NCBI RefSeq assembly: GCF_001949145.1
Contig: NW_019091383.1
Coordinates: forward strand, 1,582,134 to 1,646,133
Reading direction: 5' to 3'
From: Acanthaster planci
Taxonomy: Eukaryota > Echinodermata > Asteroidea > Valvatida > Acanthasteridae
Length of the DNA: 64,000 bases
In this document: positions 1 through 12,400 of the stretch, piece after piece
Position numbering within the stretch: position 1 is the first letter of the stretch
How the letters are laid out: every line of letters starts with the position of its first letter
Notes under the pieces: generated by a model
The model's database searches: none
The model's input: the letters and a program-made list of their open reading frames with translations, nothing else
Told to the model about the DNA's origin: nothing
Translations under genes and position numbers: made by a program

Positions 1-760
1 AATAAGGTCTGTTCACAGCAGTGCAGAGAGTTAATTGTGGAGTGGAATGAAGGCATTCAAAATCAAAAGAATTTTAGTCTGTAGTTCGCTGACTTTCTGA
101 TGTTTAAGATGTCAGTTGCTTGATGTGTCAATTGATGTCGATGTTTAATTTTGTAGTTGAGAACCCGGACCATTGTGACTTCATCAAGCTCCGTAGTATG
201 CTCATGTAAGTTCTTTGCTTGAAATATGCTGCCAATTCAAATTAAGTGTTTATCGAGGATTAAGATTTTGTAACTGTTAACAATCTTAGGACAAAATTCA
301 TGCAGTTGCATCAAAGCTTCAGGCCCAACAAAAATCACAATGTATTTTTTATCCGTTGGACATGCCTGTTCTTTTTTGAAAATGTGACGGTATAATTCAA
401 AAATACATCTGGCATTTGTAATCACTGATGAAGCCGAACCCTGCCATATTCTTCAAAATCTATCTGGATGTTGTTGAGGATTGAGGGAGGTAGAGCCCAG
501 CCACTGTTTGTTTATGTGGGGGCTTGATGCTGCTTCAGAGTAAAAGTACAAAGACTGCATCATTCTTTTTCTTCAATAGAGGAATTTGCAAGATTCAAGG
601 AAGCTACAAGCAGAATGTTCCCGAGGAGTTAGCTTTATTGTTTCACAGGGTGTACATGTATATCTAGACTAGAATTCAACTGCAGGACTCAAAAGTTTTA
701 CTTGAACCCTTCCGTAATTTTATCTACGGAATGTGCTGATTTCCTGTTGTCCGTTTGCAG
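1..760 (+). other. Septin intron (partial, 3' end)
   Basis: This is upstream intron sequence of the septin gene, ending in the acceptor at 751-760. I see no exon, repeat or RNA gene in it. It may include more than one intron if a divergent exon was missed. Confidence 0.6.
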
Positions 761-895
761 CACCCACATGCAGGATCTGCAGGAGGTCACCCACGAGGTC
801 CACTACGAAAACTTCCGCTCGGAGAAGCTGGCCAGAAGCGGGGAGAAGGATCTGCGAGCGGGCAGGCCAGCCCAGCGTGCTCCCCCACCACCCAG
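761..895 (+). CDS. SEPT2: Septin coding exon (end of septin-unique region)
   Basis: The acceptor is ccgtttgcag and the donor is AG|gtagga. The exon begins with the last base of a split codon and ends two bases into an Arg codon completed by the next exon. It encodes the conserved [18 protein letters not shown] block, then a basic and proline-rich linker of about 25 residues. Confidence 0.92.
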
Positions 896-3034
896 GTAGG
901 AGCTCTGCCTCGCTTTAGGAGTTGTTATAACTGTACAGCCTGGTTTCCATGTGGTGGTAACCAATGTCGACCACATACCGCAAGACATGAAGAGGCAGAC
1001 AGTTGTGGAAGAGACGCTGCACGATGTCATTCCACCAAAAATTAAACAAAATAGGGTCAGAAACTTTGAAAACTGCCTTTTTTAGGTGGCAATGTCGCCT
1101 CCAGTTTGATGTAATTTTTTGATGGTCAACTATTTTGTTGACGATTGGAGCTGCATATGCTAGTAATAAGGAGAAAATGGACAACATGAGTGGTACTGAG
1201 CGAGAGAAACATCGTTGTACGCCCGTCATGCCAGCGTGCATGTTTGTATAGGCCTACTCAGTGACTCAACGCAGAGAGTCGGCAAAATTGAACCGGGCTC
1301 AACTTTGCCGATCCGTCTGAAGTTGGTTTGCATATGTCTGGGTTTTTAGCGATACTTTGGTTTGACATGTTCCCATATGGCTGTGTTGGAGTTTGCATCT
1401 TGATTGCGTTGCCCTCTGTATTTCTCACATCAATGTGGAAACTAGGCTTTACTGTTAACCCTAGCTATTACATCGATAGTTCAGCATCTCAACAATATGT
1501 GTAATGCAGTAATGTGTGGCCTTGTGGCTAGGGTTTGTGACCTCCGTTCATAGGGTAGGGGGTTCGAATCCGGCTGGCACCAGTCGTGGCTTGAGCAAGT
1601 CACTTACCCCTACTTTACTCTACCTGAGAATATTTCCCAGGCAGAGGCTGATATGCACTGATACTGGGTGCTGAATTTGGGCCGTTTTCCAATAGTCAAC
1701 TTCGTCTCCGTCTCAGGCACCATGTAGGAAATCAAATCTCTTATGTTGCCCTGAAGCGTTTAATTCAAATTAAAGTACTGTAATGTTTGGCTCTTTTGCA
1801 TCTTCCTCGATGTTTTGTGGCACTATCAGACTTACTATTGCGCTTACAACCTCAAAGTCAGGGAGTAAAAAAAACGGTTGAAGCCTGAGATGGAGCCCAA
1901 GTCGAATATTGGAAAATGGCCTTGGTCTCATGGCATGATAAACGAGGGTAGTAGCACATTGAAAAGCAGTACATCTGGAAACTTGCACTTTATAAATAGG
2001 CCTTGCCGTTATGGTTGGAGTCCATGCTTCAGCCATTCAGCTATGGTCATCACCAGTGATGCGGGTGCAGACTGAAAACATAGGCCAAGATCAGTTGTGG
2101 TTCTGGATTAAATCCATTAGAAATTGCCGAGAATATTTGGCATGGGTAAGCTTCAGTGTGCATTTCACAGGTATTCAGTTGGAAAAATTTGCTTGCGGGG
2201 GGATAAGAAACATTCTGACAAGTGTCAAAGGGAATTTTTCATATTTGTGTGGATGGTTGAGAACTTGTGTTTTGTTTTTCTGATTATTTTAGAATTTTTT
2301 GGTACATCAAAACAAGGTGCTTTGTTTCATGGGACCAGTAAACTAAATTTGTTGAGGCTGTGGCCAATCCCACCAACTTTTAGAGCCATGCTTCATCGGA
2401 CATTGTAAGTCATCAGACAAGTCTCATGTTACTTTGATCCTTATTTGGCAATGTGTAACTTGCACTGCTCTATTTTGTGATCTAGGAGAGGCGATATCTC
2501 TGACAAAGACCAGATGCTACAGGAGAAAGAAAATGAGGTATGTGAAAGACTCATCCCTCACTTGGTAACCCTAATGACAGACTCAGCTCAGCATGCAATT
2601 ACTCACAAACTCAGGATGCATTGTTTATCTCACAGGTGGGTTTTGGAGTTGAGACATGCAACTCACACCAGAAACAAAGTGGGTTTTAGGGGTCATTCTC
2701 AGTATAGGCGAAGCGACAAAATCTTGCCGCTTAATGCATGTGTGTGGCTGTGGCTGTCAATAGCAGAGCAACCTATGGGAAATGGATGAAGCCATTAGCT
2801 GCCTGAGTCCATAGGCTCGTGCATTATTCCTAGCCATAGCCAAGCAATTGAGACGTGGCTGATGTCGGATCAGGTCACCTTTGGCAGTAGGTCTTCACGC
2901 TGTTTGAAGTGACAAGAGGAGTTGGCAGTAATACGTCCTCTTTCTTTTTGCAGCTGAAACGGATGCAAGAGATGCTAGCTAAGATGCAAGCCCAGATGCA
3001 GGCACAGCAAGGAGCATCCAATGCTGACGTCTGA
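761..3034 (+). CDS. SEPT2: Septin, SEPT2-type: last three coding exons (5' part outside window)
   Basis: Septins are GTP-binding cytoskeletal proteins that assemble into hetero-oligomeric filaments at the cell cortex, cytokinetic furrow and ciliary base. Three exons (761-895, 2486-2537, 2954-3034) join in one frame to give 88 residues and a stop at 3032-3034. The first carries the family block [18 protein letters not shown], which closes the septin-unique region after the GTPase fold. The last two encode a charged heptad-rich coiled coil (MLQEKENE, then [16 protein letters not shown]). This order matches vertebrate SEPT2 best, but an invertebrate gene may be co-orthologous to SEPT1/2/4/5. An oddity is the Arg/Pro-rich stretch [14 protein letters not shown] before the coiled coil, which I recall as absent from human SEPT2. 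The GTPase P-loop exons must lie upstream of base 1. The next gene, a glutamate receptor, is on the same strand about 12 kb away with no evident functional link. Confidence 0.93.
1509..1677 (+). repeat. tRNA-derived SINE-like sequence
   Basis: A B-box match, GGTTCGAATCC at 1561-1571, sits about 45 bp after an A-box-like TGGCTAGGG. This is the layout of an RNA polymerase III promoter. The tail CTTGAGCAAGTCACTTACCC is a common body motif of animal SINEs. The acceptor arms do not pair, so it is not a functional tRNA. The right end is set by the adjoining inverted-repeat element. Confidence 0.6.
1679..1921. mobile_element. MITE family A, copy 1 (GGGCCGTTTTCC termini)
   Basis: A 243-bp element has long inverted termini: GGGCCGTTTTCCAATAGTC on the left and TATTGGAAAATGGCC on the right. 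A second copy with its interior in the opposite orientation lies at 6912-7156. No transposase is encoded, so it is non-autonomous. A 3-bp TTG repeat at the edges is only weakly supported as a target duplication. Confidence 0.8.
2486..2537 (+). CDS. SEPT2: Septin coding exon (start of coiled coil)
   Basis: This 52-bp exon lies between tctag and gtatgtg. Its first base completes the split Arg codon of the previous exon, followed by [17 protein letters not shown], ending in phase 0. The DKDQxLxEKExE pattern is the beginning of the SEPT2-type coiled coil. Both flanking phases fit the neighbouring exons, which supports the join. Confidence 0.9.
2538..2953 (+). other. Septin intron
   Basis: This 416-bp intron runs from gtatgtg to tttctttttgcag. 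It holds no other feature that I can see. Confidence 0.85.
2954..3034 (+). CDS. SEPT2: Septin terminal coding exon with stop codon
   Basis: A pyrimidine-rich acceptor (tttctttttgcag) leads into [16 protein letters not shown], ten further residues ending in NADV, and TGA. The Leu/Met heptads continue the coiled coil. Such C-terminal coils mediate septin-septin pairing. Confidence 0.92.
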   Translation: MKRMQEMLAKMQAQMQAQQGASNADV

Positions 3035-3600
3035 GAAGAGCAGACTCGCAGTGGGGACTGGTCAGTCAAAGAGAAAAGGGGTCCGATTAGTCAAAAGGCC
3101 CTGTATTTTAGTCCACGATTCACAGAATTGAACAGTGACATTTGAAAAGGATGATCCATCGTGAACAAGTTCGGTGCTCCGACAGCGCATGCCCAAAATG
3201 AAGCCTATCTGAGGTCATTTGAAAAAAAGCAATACTAACATGCATGAGGTCTACCCTATCAGGGCATTTATACAGCCACTTCCATGCGTATTTGGTTCAC
3301 GAACGAACTTGCCTTTTGAAGTACCAAACTTGCTCATTGACGTGACCTGGTTACAAGCCTGCAGTTTAAGCTCATTTACTTGATCCGAGATGGATCCATT
3401 TGCTCTTCTTAATCAAATAGACCTAGGCTGATTGAAAGTCAACCGATGAGTGTTGGTTTTCTATAAATCATGTTCCTTTGAGTTCAGAATTCTCTTTTTA
3501 CCAGTCCCACTTTGCGTTTGTTGGTTTTGTTCAACAGATGAAGGAAGGTATGATTTCAGGAGCTCATTATGCAAGTAAAATAAAAAAGTACAGATCTCCC
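3035..3600 (+). other. Septin 3' untranslated region (probable, end uncertain)
   Basis: Sequence after the septin stop codon lacks further coding potential. The first AATAAA lies at 3579-3584, so a message ending near 3600 is plausible. Another AATAAA at 4421-4426 could give a longer form. Confidence 0.45.
3579..3584 (+). terminator. Candidate polyadenylation signal of the septin gene
   Basis: This is the first AATAAA hexamer downstream of the septin stop codon, about 545 bp away. Transcript ends would be needed to choose between it and 4421-4426. Confidence 0.35.
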
Positions 3601-4062
3601 CCTAACCTTGTTGGACAACATTCGTCGCAGACCACTTGTCAAGAGTTGAAGCCATGGAGGAAAACTGGCCTTGTAGTATTCAAGGATCGTACTGTGACTC
3701 TGACCACGTGACTTGACAGCAAACTGAAACGTGCCTCTTGATGTGTAGCAACTTGTCTTAGAATCTGGGTGTCGTAGCAACTAAGAATGCGTAGCTGCAT
3801 ACAAACATGTACAGTACTGTGACTGTCTAAGCCATTTTAAAGATTATTTAATCACGCTTTTCGTATTCTGTAATATTTTATACTTTTCTGTTAACATTTC
3901 TGAAATGTAATCATGCTTTTGCTCAGTAATAGCTGTTGCTTTTGTATAATCCTGTTCATTTATTAATTACTTTGGCCCTACTTGAAGCAATTACAAGGAA
4001 ATTGTTTTCACTGCACACACCAAGCCTTGACACATACTTTTGTCATTTCTTATCATGTTTGC

Positions 4063-4130
4063 TATCCCCTGCCCTTAATGCTCCGATTTCGATATGATTT
4101 CACATACACCCTAGGGGGTTAGGGTCGGGC
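4063..4130 (+). repeat. Short dispersed repeat, copy 1
   Basis: The segment with cccttaatgctccgattt, gatatgatttcacatacacc and ctagggggttag resembles 22625-22690 over about 60 bp. It may be an old repeat fragment; its boundaries are unclear. Confidence 0.5.
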
Positions 4131-6911
4131 AAACGTAGTTCAGTTGTTTTTCAGGCATCACATCCCGTACATGTTTTAAATGTACATTTCACGAAAAGAG
4201 GCTTAAATTTGTTTTGTTTTTGTAATGTACTTTCCCATCGGTCAGTATATAATTAATCTTTTTTTTTTCAATATAGAATAGGCATTTGTACCTTCATGAA
4301 AGTGCTAGTCATATTTATCCCTACAGTACTGAAAGTTTTAATTGGGTTTTGCTTGTAACCCAAAGGCCCAGAACATTTTTTTGCGGAATATTCCAAAATC
4401 CACTCCCTACAAAAAAGCAAAATAAACTAAAAAACAAAAACATTCTCTTTTTTTCAAGTGTATCAAGTATCACGTATAGTAAAAGCAGCTGGGCTCTACC
4501 TTCCTCAATCCTACAGAATCCTTAAAAACCTCCTGATGGATTTTGGAAGATCGTCGACGATTTGGGTCAATTTTTGTTTTGTGGTGCTATATTTTATAAA
4601 AATGTCCTTTTTTAACAAGAGAGACAGCAGGGTATTTTTCGCTGGTTCATTCAGTGAGTGAAGCACACTGTATAACCTCGAAATTCATAATGTCCGTTCC
4701 GTTTAATTTTGGTATTTAACCTAGCAAATATCTTCCATCAGGCAAGGGCTTGGTTAAATGCAAGTACATAAACTTCTACCTGCAATATGTCGTGTATTCA
4801 CAGCATGACTTTAAATTCTGTCAGGGATTGAATCTCATCAATATTCAAAAAGTGTGAACATCTGAAGTGAAGTCAGAAGTCAAGTTGTTTCAGTTTAACA
4901 TCGTTGGGAAAATAACCCTGAGAATTTTGTCAAAAACCTGGATTGAAGTTTTTCACACAAAAGCTAAAACAAAACTACTTCGTCGTCGAAGTAAATATTT
5001 GGTCCAAGCCATGATAAACTCTCTCGCACGTTATCAGTCTCTCTATTTAACACCATACTAAAGGTCAAACTGTTATTTTGAAATTTCTAAAATTCCTCCA
5101 TCTAATCACATATTAAACATTATTATTTAATTGATGTTATTGTAACTGAGTGTTACTGTCTTGTAGTGATAACATGTTGTCAGCGTTAGCTTCAAAGTGC
5201 ATTAAAAAAATGGCAAAACTTGGTTTTAATCTGTCCATGGTCTTGGATTCTGATTTCACCGCTGAGTCAGTACTTGTCTTTAAAGAGAGGTAATGTTTGT
5301 AAGGCCCGGTCTGTTCCACGGTTGTGACTTAGGTGTGATTCTCACAGTATTTCCAGATTTCAGGATTTTTTACACAAAATGCATGGTTTTGACAAGTTTA
5401 ATCCAGGTTTTATCACTTTTTGCTCTTTATAACAAACCCTAGAGCATGCTTCACAACACCTTGGGCCTTGTTAGCTAAAAACAAAAATGAACATATTTTA
5501 TGGTTGCCATGGTTACCCCCTGCAGGACATGTCATAATTTTTACTTCCTCCAGGAATTGCAAACCAGGGCCCTGCTAGTGTAAATCTATGCTTAAATCCC
5601 ATTTGGTGCTTACAGTGTTGATACAGAAATGCTCAATACCCTCCACAATATGTGGTAAAGGGTCACCCCCCAATGTAAGGCGCAAGCTGTATACCCTAAG
5701 GCTATTGTGCCTACTGTACCCCCCTTGGAAATCTGAAAGGAATTCCAAAGATTCCATCAACACAAAAGAAGACACAACAGAGGGGGGGTCCCCCTTCACT
5801 GCATAGCTTGCATCATATGGAAGGCTGTGCTAACAGTAAGCAGATGTTCCTGGTATGCACTAAATTTTCTGCTGACTGATGAAAAAACCCGGTCAATGCA
5901 GCGTGTTAAATAATACAGCCTTTGGCACAAGATGCAAGGAGATTGACAAGTTTGCATCATGAAAATATTTCACCACTTTCAGGGAAGTCAATCATGCCTG
6001 AGATAACCGTGTTACTCATGACATTTCTGATTAAAGTTCATACCTGATTGAGTCTGAATTAAAATCAAATATCAGCCCAAGTCGTTAACATTGAAGCTAG
6101 GGGCCTGTCATCTGCATAAATCAGAGTGGACTGACCTCGAAGACTACAAAACCTCGGCTGGCAATCAAAGATATTGCCTGATAAAACTATTAAATTATGA
6201 CCCCTCCCTCAGGGGCCGAGTTTACAGCCGATTGAATCTCTAGAAGACACAGCCTTGCATAATTGTGAAGAGAACGGGCGCACCGGCACTTTAACAACCT
6301 CATTAACTGTCCCCGAAAACATCTAATTATTTCAAGGAAAAAAATTTGGCACACCAGATGAATGACCCTCAATGCCTTGAAGGCATATTACAATTGATCT
6401 CACACATGCAAATAGATTAAATAAGAGGCCGTTCATGCATTACTTCGTAAGCTGGGTTCAGCTTAATAGTCTCATATATTTAAACTTCTGTTTTTTCTTG
6501 TTCATGGAATGACACTTTCCAATGTCACCTTTAGGATTTGAACAATTTCTTTGTCCACAGCTTTCAAGATAAATTGCAAAGAATGTTCCGTTGCAAGACT
6601 TGAATTGCCTATATGAAAATCTTAAAAAATAAACTATACTTGTCAACACTGATTGGTAAATCTTATCATAATGTCAAATAACATACAGAGACACACTGAT
6701 GCAACAAGGTCGTTGGGACTTTACAAGTTTCCCTCTTATATCAAGTACCTCTTATTATCAGTGTTGGAAAACAAAGAAAAACAATGACTTAAAATTGTCC
6801 TTGCTGTAAACATGGTGGTGCAGAGTGCTCTTTTATCAGTGTTGACTGTAGTTGTATTTGAGAAGTATCCATGAACGTGTACAATCCAGTAAGTCAGGCA
6901 CTCACTAATCT

Positions 6912-7156
6912 GGGCCGTTTTCCAAAACTCAACTTCGGCTCCGTCTCAGGCTTCAACTGTTTTTATACTAGTTGACGTTGAAGCTGTAAGCACAGTAATC
7001 AGTCTAATAGTGCCACAGAACATCAAATAAGACACAAGAAAGCCAAAAATTACAGTTTAATCCAATGTAATCCAAACGCTTCAGGCCCACAATTGGGGAT
7101 TGGTTTTTGGAACGAAGCCTGAGACGGAGACGAAGTTGAGTATTGGAAAACGGCCC
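6912..7156. mobile_element. MITE family A, copy 2
   Basis: A 245-bp element starts GGGCCGTTTTCC and ends GGAAAACGGCCC, with further inverted similarity about 40 bp inward. Its middle (gctgtaagcacagtaatcag, aatagtgccacagaacatc) is the reverse complement of the middle of copy 1, which shows that this is a repeat family and not a chance hairpin. Confidence 0.85.
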
Positions 7157-9038
7157 AAACTAGAAAGATTCTGCAAGGATCAAGAAGTCAGGCCCTCTAA
7201 GTTTTTCAACTAATCATTCAAAATGCATGCGGTCAGGCCTTCTGTGTTCAAAAGTCTTTCTTCTACTAAGCCCATCAACGTCCTTTCCTGAATTTTGCAT
7301 TACACTGATTGATGTGCACGGCCAAGCCACTGTCCCCTGATCAGACGGGACTGATGTTGCAGAGAAAGAGTGAGCCAATGATTGACGGCAGACAGTGTAA
7401 AGCTGGAAATCTGACGGATTCAGAAACCTCCAAGCCACATCAGTCCTGAAGGACTTGGAGTTGGATATTTGAAATCTTGGCCCTGTGGAAGATTGGACAC
7501 AGATGCAATACATTCCTTCAACTTATACAAGCAAAGGTCATCCAACAAGACAAGTATGGGAAAATCTATTCAGACAGTGCAGGCTCTGTCATTCAAAATG
7601 TTGCCAACTCCTGAGGGTGAGCAGCTTCTTTCAAATATGTTAGTTGTCTCGCTTTGAGCCGAGCAGTCCACTACGTAAGCCTGGGTCATTTACTCTGTTG
7701 CTTTGTCCACTGTTCTGGGGTTAACGTCTTCATGGAGAAGGCATGGATGATCTTGAGTTCCTCAGCCAAACATTCATTAACCATCCTTTCAAATGAGAGA
7801 AATAAAATTCTAACTGGGAGTACAATGCTTGACAATGAGATTGTTCTAATTACTGTGAAACTTTGAAAATAAATAACGTACAACAACAACAATATTTAGA
7901 TTTTTCATATGCCGGTCTGTCAAACATTCCAACATCAGAATGTACATCAATGGTACAAATACAAACCTCATAATGTATGGCAATACCTACATGTATTTGA
8001 TGTGGTTATTTCCCAGAATACAAGATTTTTCTTTGGAGGAACACGTACGGATTGATCTTTGTAACACGCAAATAACCATCTGTTGGGGCTCAAGGCACTT
8101 TTCCATTATTACCCCAGTTCACTGGGCCAATAAAATTGCTTAAAGCATCTCTGTTACGCAGGGAGTCAGGGTTCAAGCTGTCACTTACTATTCTTGCCAA
8201 ATGGCAAATATTTATAAATTTTGGTCGTGATCCTGAGTGACCGAGGAGATAAAACTTGTATACACTTACAGCACTTCAGTTGGTGGCTCCAAATTAATAT
8301 TAGTACATTTAGCTGAAACTTTGACTGTTACTTCAAATTTGCCAACTGAAACCCTGAAGAGTGCACAACTTGTTCTTGTCATTTAAGGTACAAATGGCTA
8401 TAGCCATCCTAATGACTGTGTCTGTCTTCAAACAGGTCTGTGCCCATATCGGTCTTTGATTACTGAGGTCTGAGGACAGAGAAGAACGAAGACTCGTACC
8501 TGTGTCTCTGTAGAAGAGGTTTACCACTGAAGACATCGGAGACAATGACTGCAGCAAACTTGGCCCCACAACCCCCAGATTCATCAACCATTTCCTGGTG
8601 GATTGAACAACGAAAACAGTAAATAAGCCGTCGTATCGCACAAAGACTTTGGTTTCTGAATGACGTGGATACTATCCCTGGAATTACTGCGGCTTGCTGC
8701 TCTGTGGAATAGTCAACACCATAGATCAGGGAGTATGATGGAGATAGGCCTGCATGAATATGGCCGAGAAATTTCTATAAACCCAGACAAGTAGACTAAA
8801 CATGGCTATCACAGAAATCCTCATTGGGTTCGGGGAGTGGACAGGACAGAGTTCCCCACACGGGCAGCACCTGACACCCAGTGCACAAACGTTGAAAGAC
8901 TGGTCTGAAAATTTCAAAATATTCCCCAACTAAATGTCAATATTTTCAATGCTAAATTTGCCTCTTTGGTAATTTATTGCTTTCTGGATACCTCTGTAGG
9001 AAAAAAGTAGCGACGTCCTCAAATGAAACTTTATCTTT

Positions 9039-9248
9039 GGGTCATTCCATGAGGTTGGGGCACAATTTGTGACGGTGTCCTTTGTTACGTGCATTCTGTA
9101 AAACTGAACAGCTATTTTCCTGCATGTGGATTCCAATGTGTCATTTTCACAGAGCAAACAACCTACTCTACAGGTCATGAAAGGTGGTAAAGTTACCCAT
9201 GTAACAAGGACACCGTCACAAATTGTGCCCAACCTCATGGAATGACCC
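9039..9248. mobile_element. MITE family B, copy 1 (GGGTCATTCC termini)
   Basis: This 210-bp element has about 42-bp near-perfect inverted termini starting GGGTCATTCCATGAGGTTGG and ending CCTCATGGAATGACCC. The same 4-bp CTTT flanks it at 9035-9038 and 9249-9252, which looks like a target-site duplication. A related copy is at 54231-54489. No protein is encoded. Confidence 0.88.
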
Positions 9249-9271
9249 CTTTCCGAATGGACAAAATGACA

Positions 9272-9462
9272 AGGTGCAATTAATTACTGCTCAAGAAATT
9301 GAAGAACTTGAAGAAATGTATCACCTCCTCACTCGACTACGTGGTGAGCTGTGCAAGCTCCGAGAGGTAAAGGCCCTTCGGTGGATACTTCTCTGGCTAT
9401 TCCTTACGACAGTCATGAAAGTTGGAGTTTCATTCTGTTTGCTGTGTTTGCTTGAAAATTGA
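9272..9462 (+). pseudogene. Possible orphan exon: coiled coil plus hydrophobic end, unknown gene
   Basis: The open frame directly after MITE B reads ITAQEIEELEEMYHLLTRL, then basic residues, then a hydrophobic stretch near WILLWLFLTTVMKVGVSFCL and a stop. The heptad-like Glu/Leu composition is unlike the surrounding chance frames. A donor-like GAG|gtaaag at 9366-9372 could instead end an exon before the hydrophobic part. There is no in-frame ATG before the coil, so it would need splicing from upstream or be a fragment. I do not recognise the family. Confidence 0.22.
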
Positions 9463-12400
9463 TTCAAGTTTAGTCCCTCAAATGGTCTTCTCATTTTTAT
9501 CCACAACCTCCCGCCCCCCTTTGGTGAGCACGCCCACGGTTAAGGGCCTAAAACCCTGACAAACATGCATGGAACGAACAGATGCCATCGGGGACACACA
9601 AAATAATATTCAAGACCTTAGAATTTCAGACTCACAACATGTGATGCTTGGAGATGTTCTTTCAACTTGCTGGCTATTCCTTCGGCAGAAATATTTGCCA
9701 TTTTGAGTCAATTTTGCAGCCTAGTACTCTCTGTTGTAACGTTACCGATACTCTGCCAGATTACGTCTATGACGAATATTTGAAACAGCGCCCTCTGTTG
9801 TTTTGTCAAGGCAACAGGAGCGTATGAAGGACCACCTAAGAGTTCCACAGATACAAGATTAAAGTTTAATACGGCCTTATTCTTATGAATTATAACCACA
9901 CTTTTGCCTTTCTTAAAAATAGCAGTGAAATTGATGGAATATGATGTTAACCTCACAACTCAAAAATTCGTTATTTAGAGAGAGAGAGAAATTGACACAC
10001 GTACACAACCAACCAATGTAAATCAACAAATTGAGGAACGAACTTTGTTGCCAACTCTTCACATGGGCAATCGACAGTAGTTTACATGTGTGAAACAGGA
10101 AGAGCTCTTAGCATTATTTTGCATGCTTTAAAAACTCGACCTCCCTGAACTGACTTGCTGTTTTCCCCCTCTTTCGATGGGTGATTTAGGTCCACGGGGC
10201 CAATTAAGCTGTCCAGGGACATCAATAAACGACAACAGCTGCCCCAGGTGAGGATCGGCGCAAGTTTCATGACGCAATGCGGGGCTGAACAGATCCGCGG
10301 AAAGCCAAAGTATGCATATTGATAACTGCGGTATACAAGGTTTGAATTCCCACGATGCAAGTTCCTTTTGCAGATATAACTGCTTTTTTTTTTACACCAG
10401 ATCCTTCTGATTATTGTAAAACTATCAATTTTATAAAAAAAAGAATGATAAAATAGACAAACAAGAGCGAGTTTGTACAGGCAATTTTCCAGTTTTTGTT
10501 TTGGTGGTGTTTACTTCCCTCTTTTTTTCTGTATAGACCCAAACTCTATGGACTGTGGCCGTAATAAATCCCATCACTGCATCACTGGTAAAGTTGGAGG
10601 GCGGGACCATGGCCCGTCCTAAATTTAGCCTTTTTTAAAAAAGAGACAGGCCTACTTTATGTATCAATTTATTTCTTTTCCTTCCAAAATGCGCATAAAA
10701 TGTCCCAAATTCAGCTTTTACAACTTTATTGGAAAATCAAAAATGATTAGTGAAAGAAACAATTAAGTTTTTTGCCCAGGAAAAAAAATGTGAAAGGCTC
10801 GTTATGTTGTCGATTTTCATTAAAAAGGTGAAAATTGAGGAAATGCCCACAAGGAGTGAAAGCAGGTGGATATCAAAGTTTTATCAACGGTGGATAAAAA
10901 AGTACTTAGAAGAGCAACGTACAATTTCTTTCTTTTTTAGAGTGAAGAAATTGTGAGAATACAACCTCAAGGCACTATGGGGGAATCATCCCGCCTTCCT
11001 TTTAGAAATGCTTCCCACTAAATGAGAGGGAATAAAGATGTCCCGATAGGATCGTGGGATTTTAAAATGTCCTTTGCATCTTGCCGCCACTCCAGTGGAA
11101 ATGTGTCAGCCGGATGCCGCTAAACTTGTTTGCTACGGCAAAATGGAAACAACCATTGATTTATTGACATTTCCTAAAAACTGAGATGAATGCATGAATT
11201 TGTCCGTTTCTCAGATTGCGAAATGTCGCAATTCAATTACCATCTTAAAACTGGGTGCTTGTTTGTTATAGTACGTCAATGCACGAACGAGTCGACAGGT
11301 CGTTGATTTGTTAATCAGTGGTGTCCTGAAAACCTCTGAGTGAATCACCGTTTTCATTATTTGTTACATCTGTAACTTGTTTTAAGAAGTATTTCAAGTT
11401 CCGTCCCAAAAGCCTACAATCAAGCCCTTAAGAAAGTATCAAAACTCTCACTGGCTAATAATTGTGTTAAACAAAATTAACACGAGGCAAAAACCTGATA
11501 TTTCGAGCGACTTTTTGCGGAAAATTATATGCAGGCAGACCCACTCTTGTCATTTCCGAATACAATAAATGTTTACTGAACCGGTTGGCCGTACCGTATC
11601 GTTGCTAATCCTTTACAATCTCGATTTAACCGGATTGACATTTAATCGGTAATCCGAGGGGTTGATAGCATCATATACTGCGCAACAGAACGGGCCCGAG
11701 TGGCGGGAAACGTGTGGCATGGCAACAGAGCGCCAAATCAACGGCTTTATTGGATTTCGCGCGTTTCATGACTGAATTATTTGAAGCAGCGTGGAGACGG
11801 CTTGGCTATGTATGTCGAACGTGGTTAGGTGGAAAATCGTGAAGGTAATTCAGAAGCAAAGAGAGTGATGGAAATGAGGAAATTCGTACCTTCGACCAAA
11901 GAAATGGAGCAAATTCTAAAGCTTTCAGTAAACTGTTCTCGGTGGTTTAGCGTTTGCGTATCGTAATTTGACTGCAATCATTCTTAGGCAGCAATGGCGG
12001 ATCGTGGGGAAGGGGCGAAGACCGTGAGGAAAACGCAGTTTGGGGGAATATTTAATTTCCCTCTCTCTGCCCAAAACATTCTGAAACGTCCCTCCATTTG
12101 AGCCTCACCCTCAGCTCAGCAATGTCATTATCGCTTAAAGAAATCAACAATTTTGTTTGCCTCCGAAAAAAATTGCCCCCGCCCCCAAATTTAAACTGTT
12201 TTCATCACATTGAATTATTGTGATCGATTTGGCCATCTAGTTTGCTGAAAAATAAAATCAGGTTCGAGTTTTGCCTCTGCGGAAATGTTGTCACAGTGCC
12301 ATCCTGCGGCTGTTCGGCGCATTGAAAACCACTCAGTGTTCGTCGCGTTATGTTTTGGTTATGACCTGTAGCCTATGGTAGGCTTGAAATACCCAAAGAC

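Larger units (their letters stand above)
896..2485 (+). other. Septin intron with SINE and inverted-repeat element
   Basis: This is the intron between the first and second visible septin exons. It contains a tRNA-derived SINE-like segment (about 1509-1677) directly abutting an inverted-repeat element (1679-1921). The rest shows nothing I can identify. Confidence 0.75.

Noticed and set aside
1520-1590. Intact tRNA gene suggested by the B box
   Set aside because: The acceptor stem and other arms do not pair; a SINE fits better.
7214-7513. Retrotransposon pol fragment (GKDVDGLSRR resembles gypsy RNase H end)
   Set aside because: Only a handful of residues resemble the motif; the rest of the frame does not follow any pol domain.
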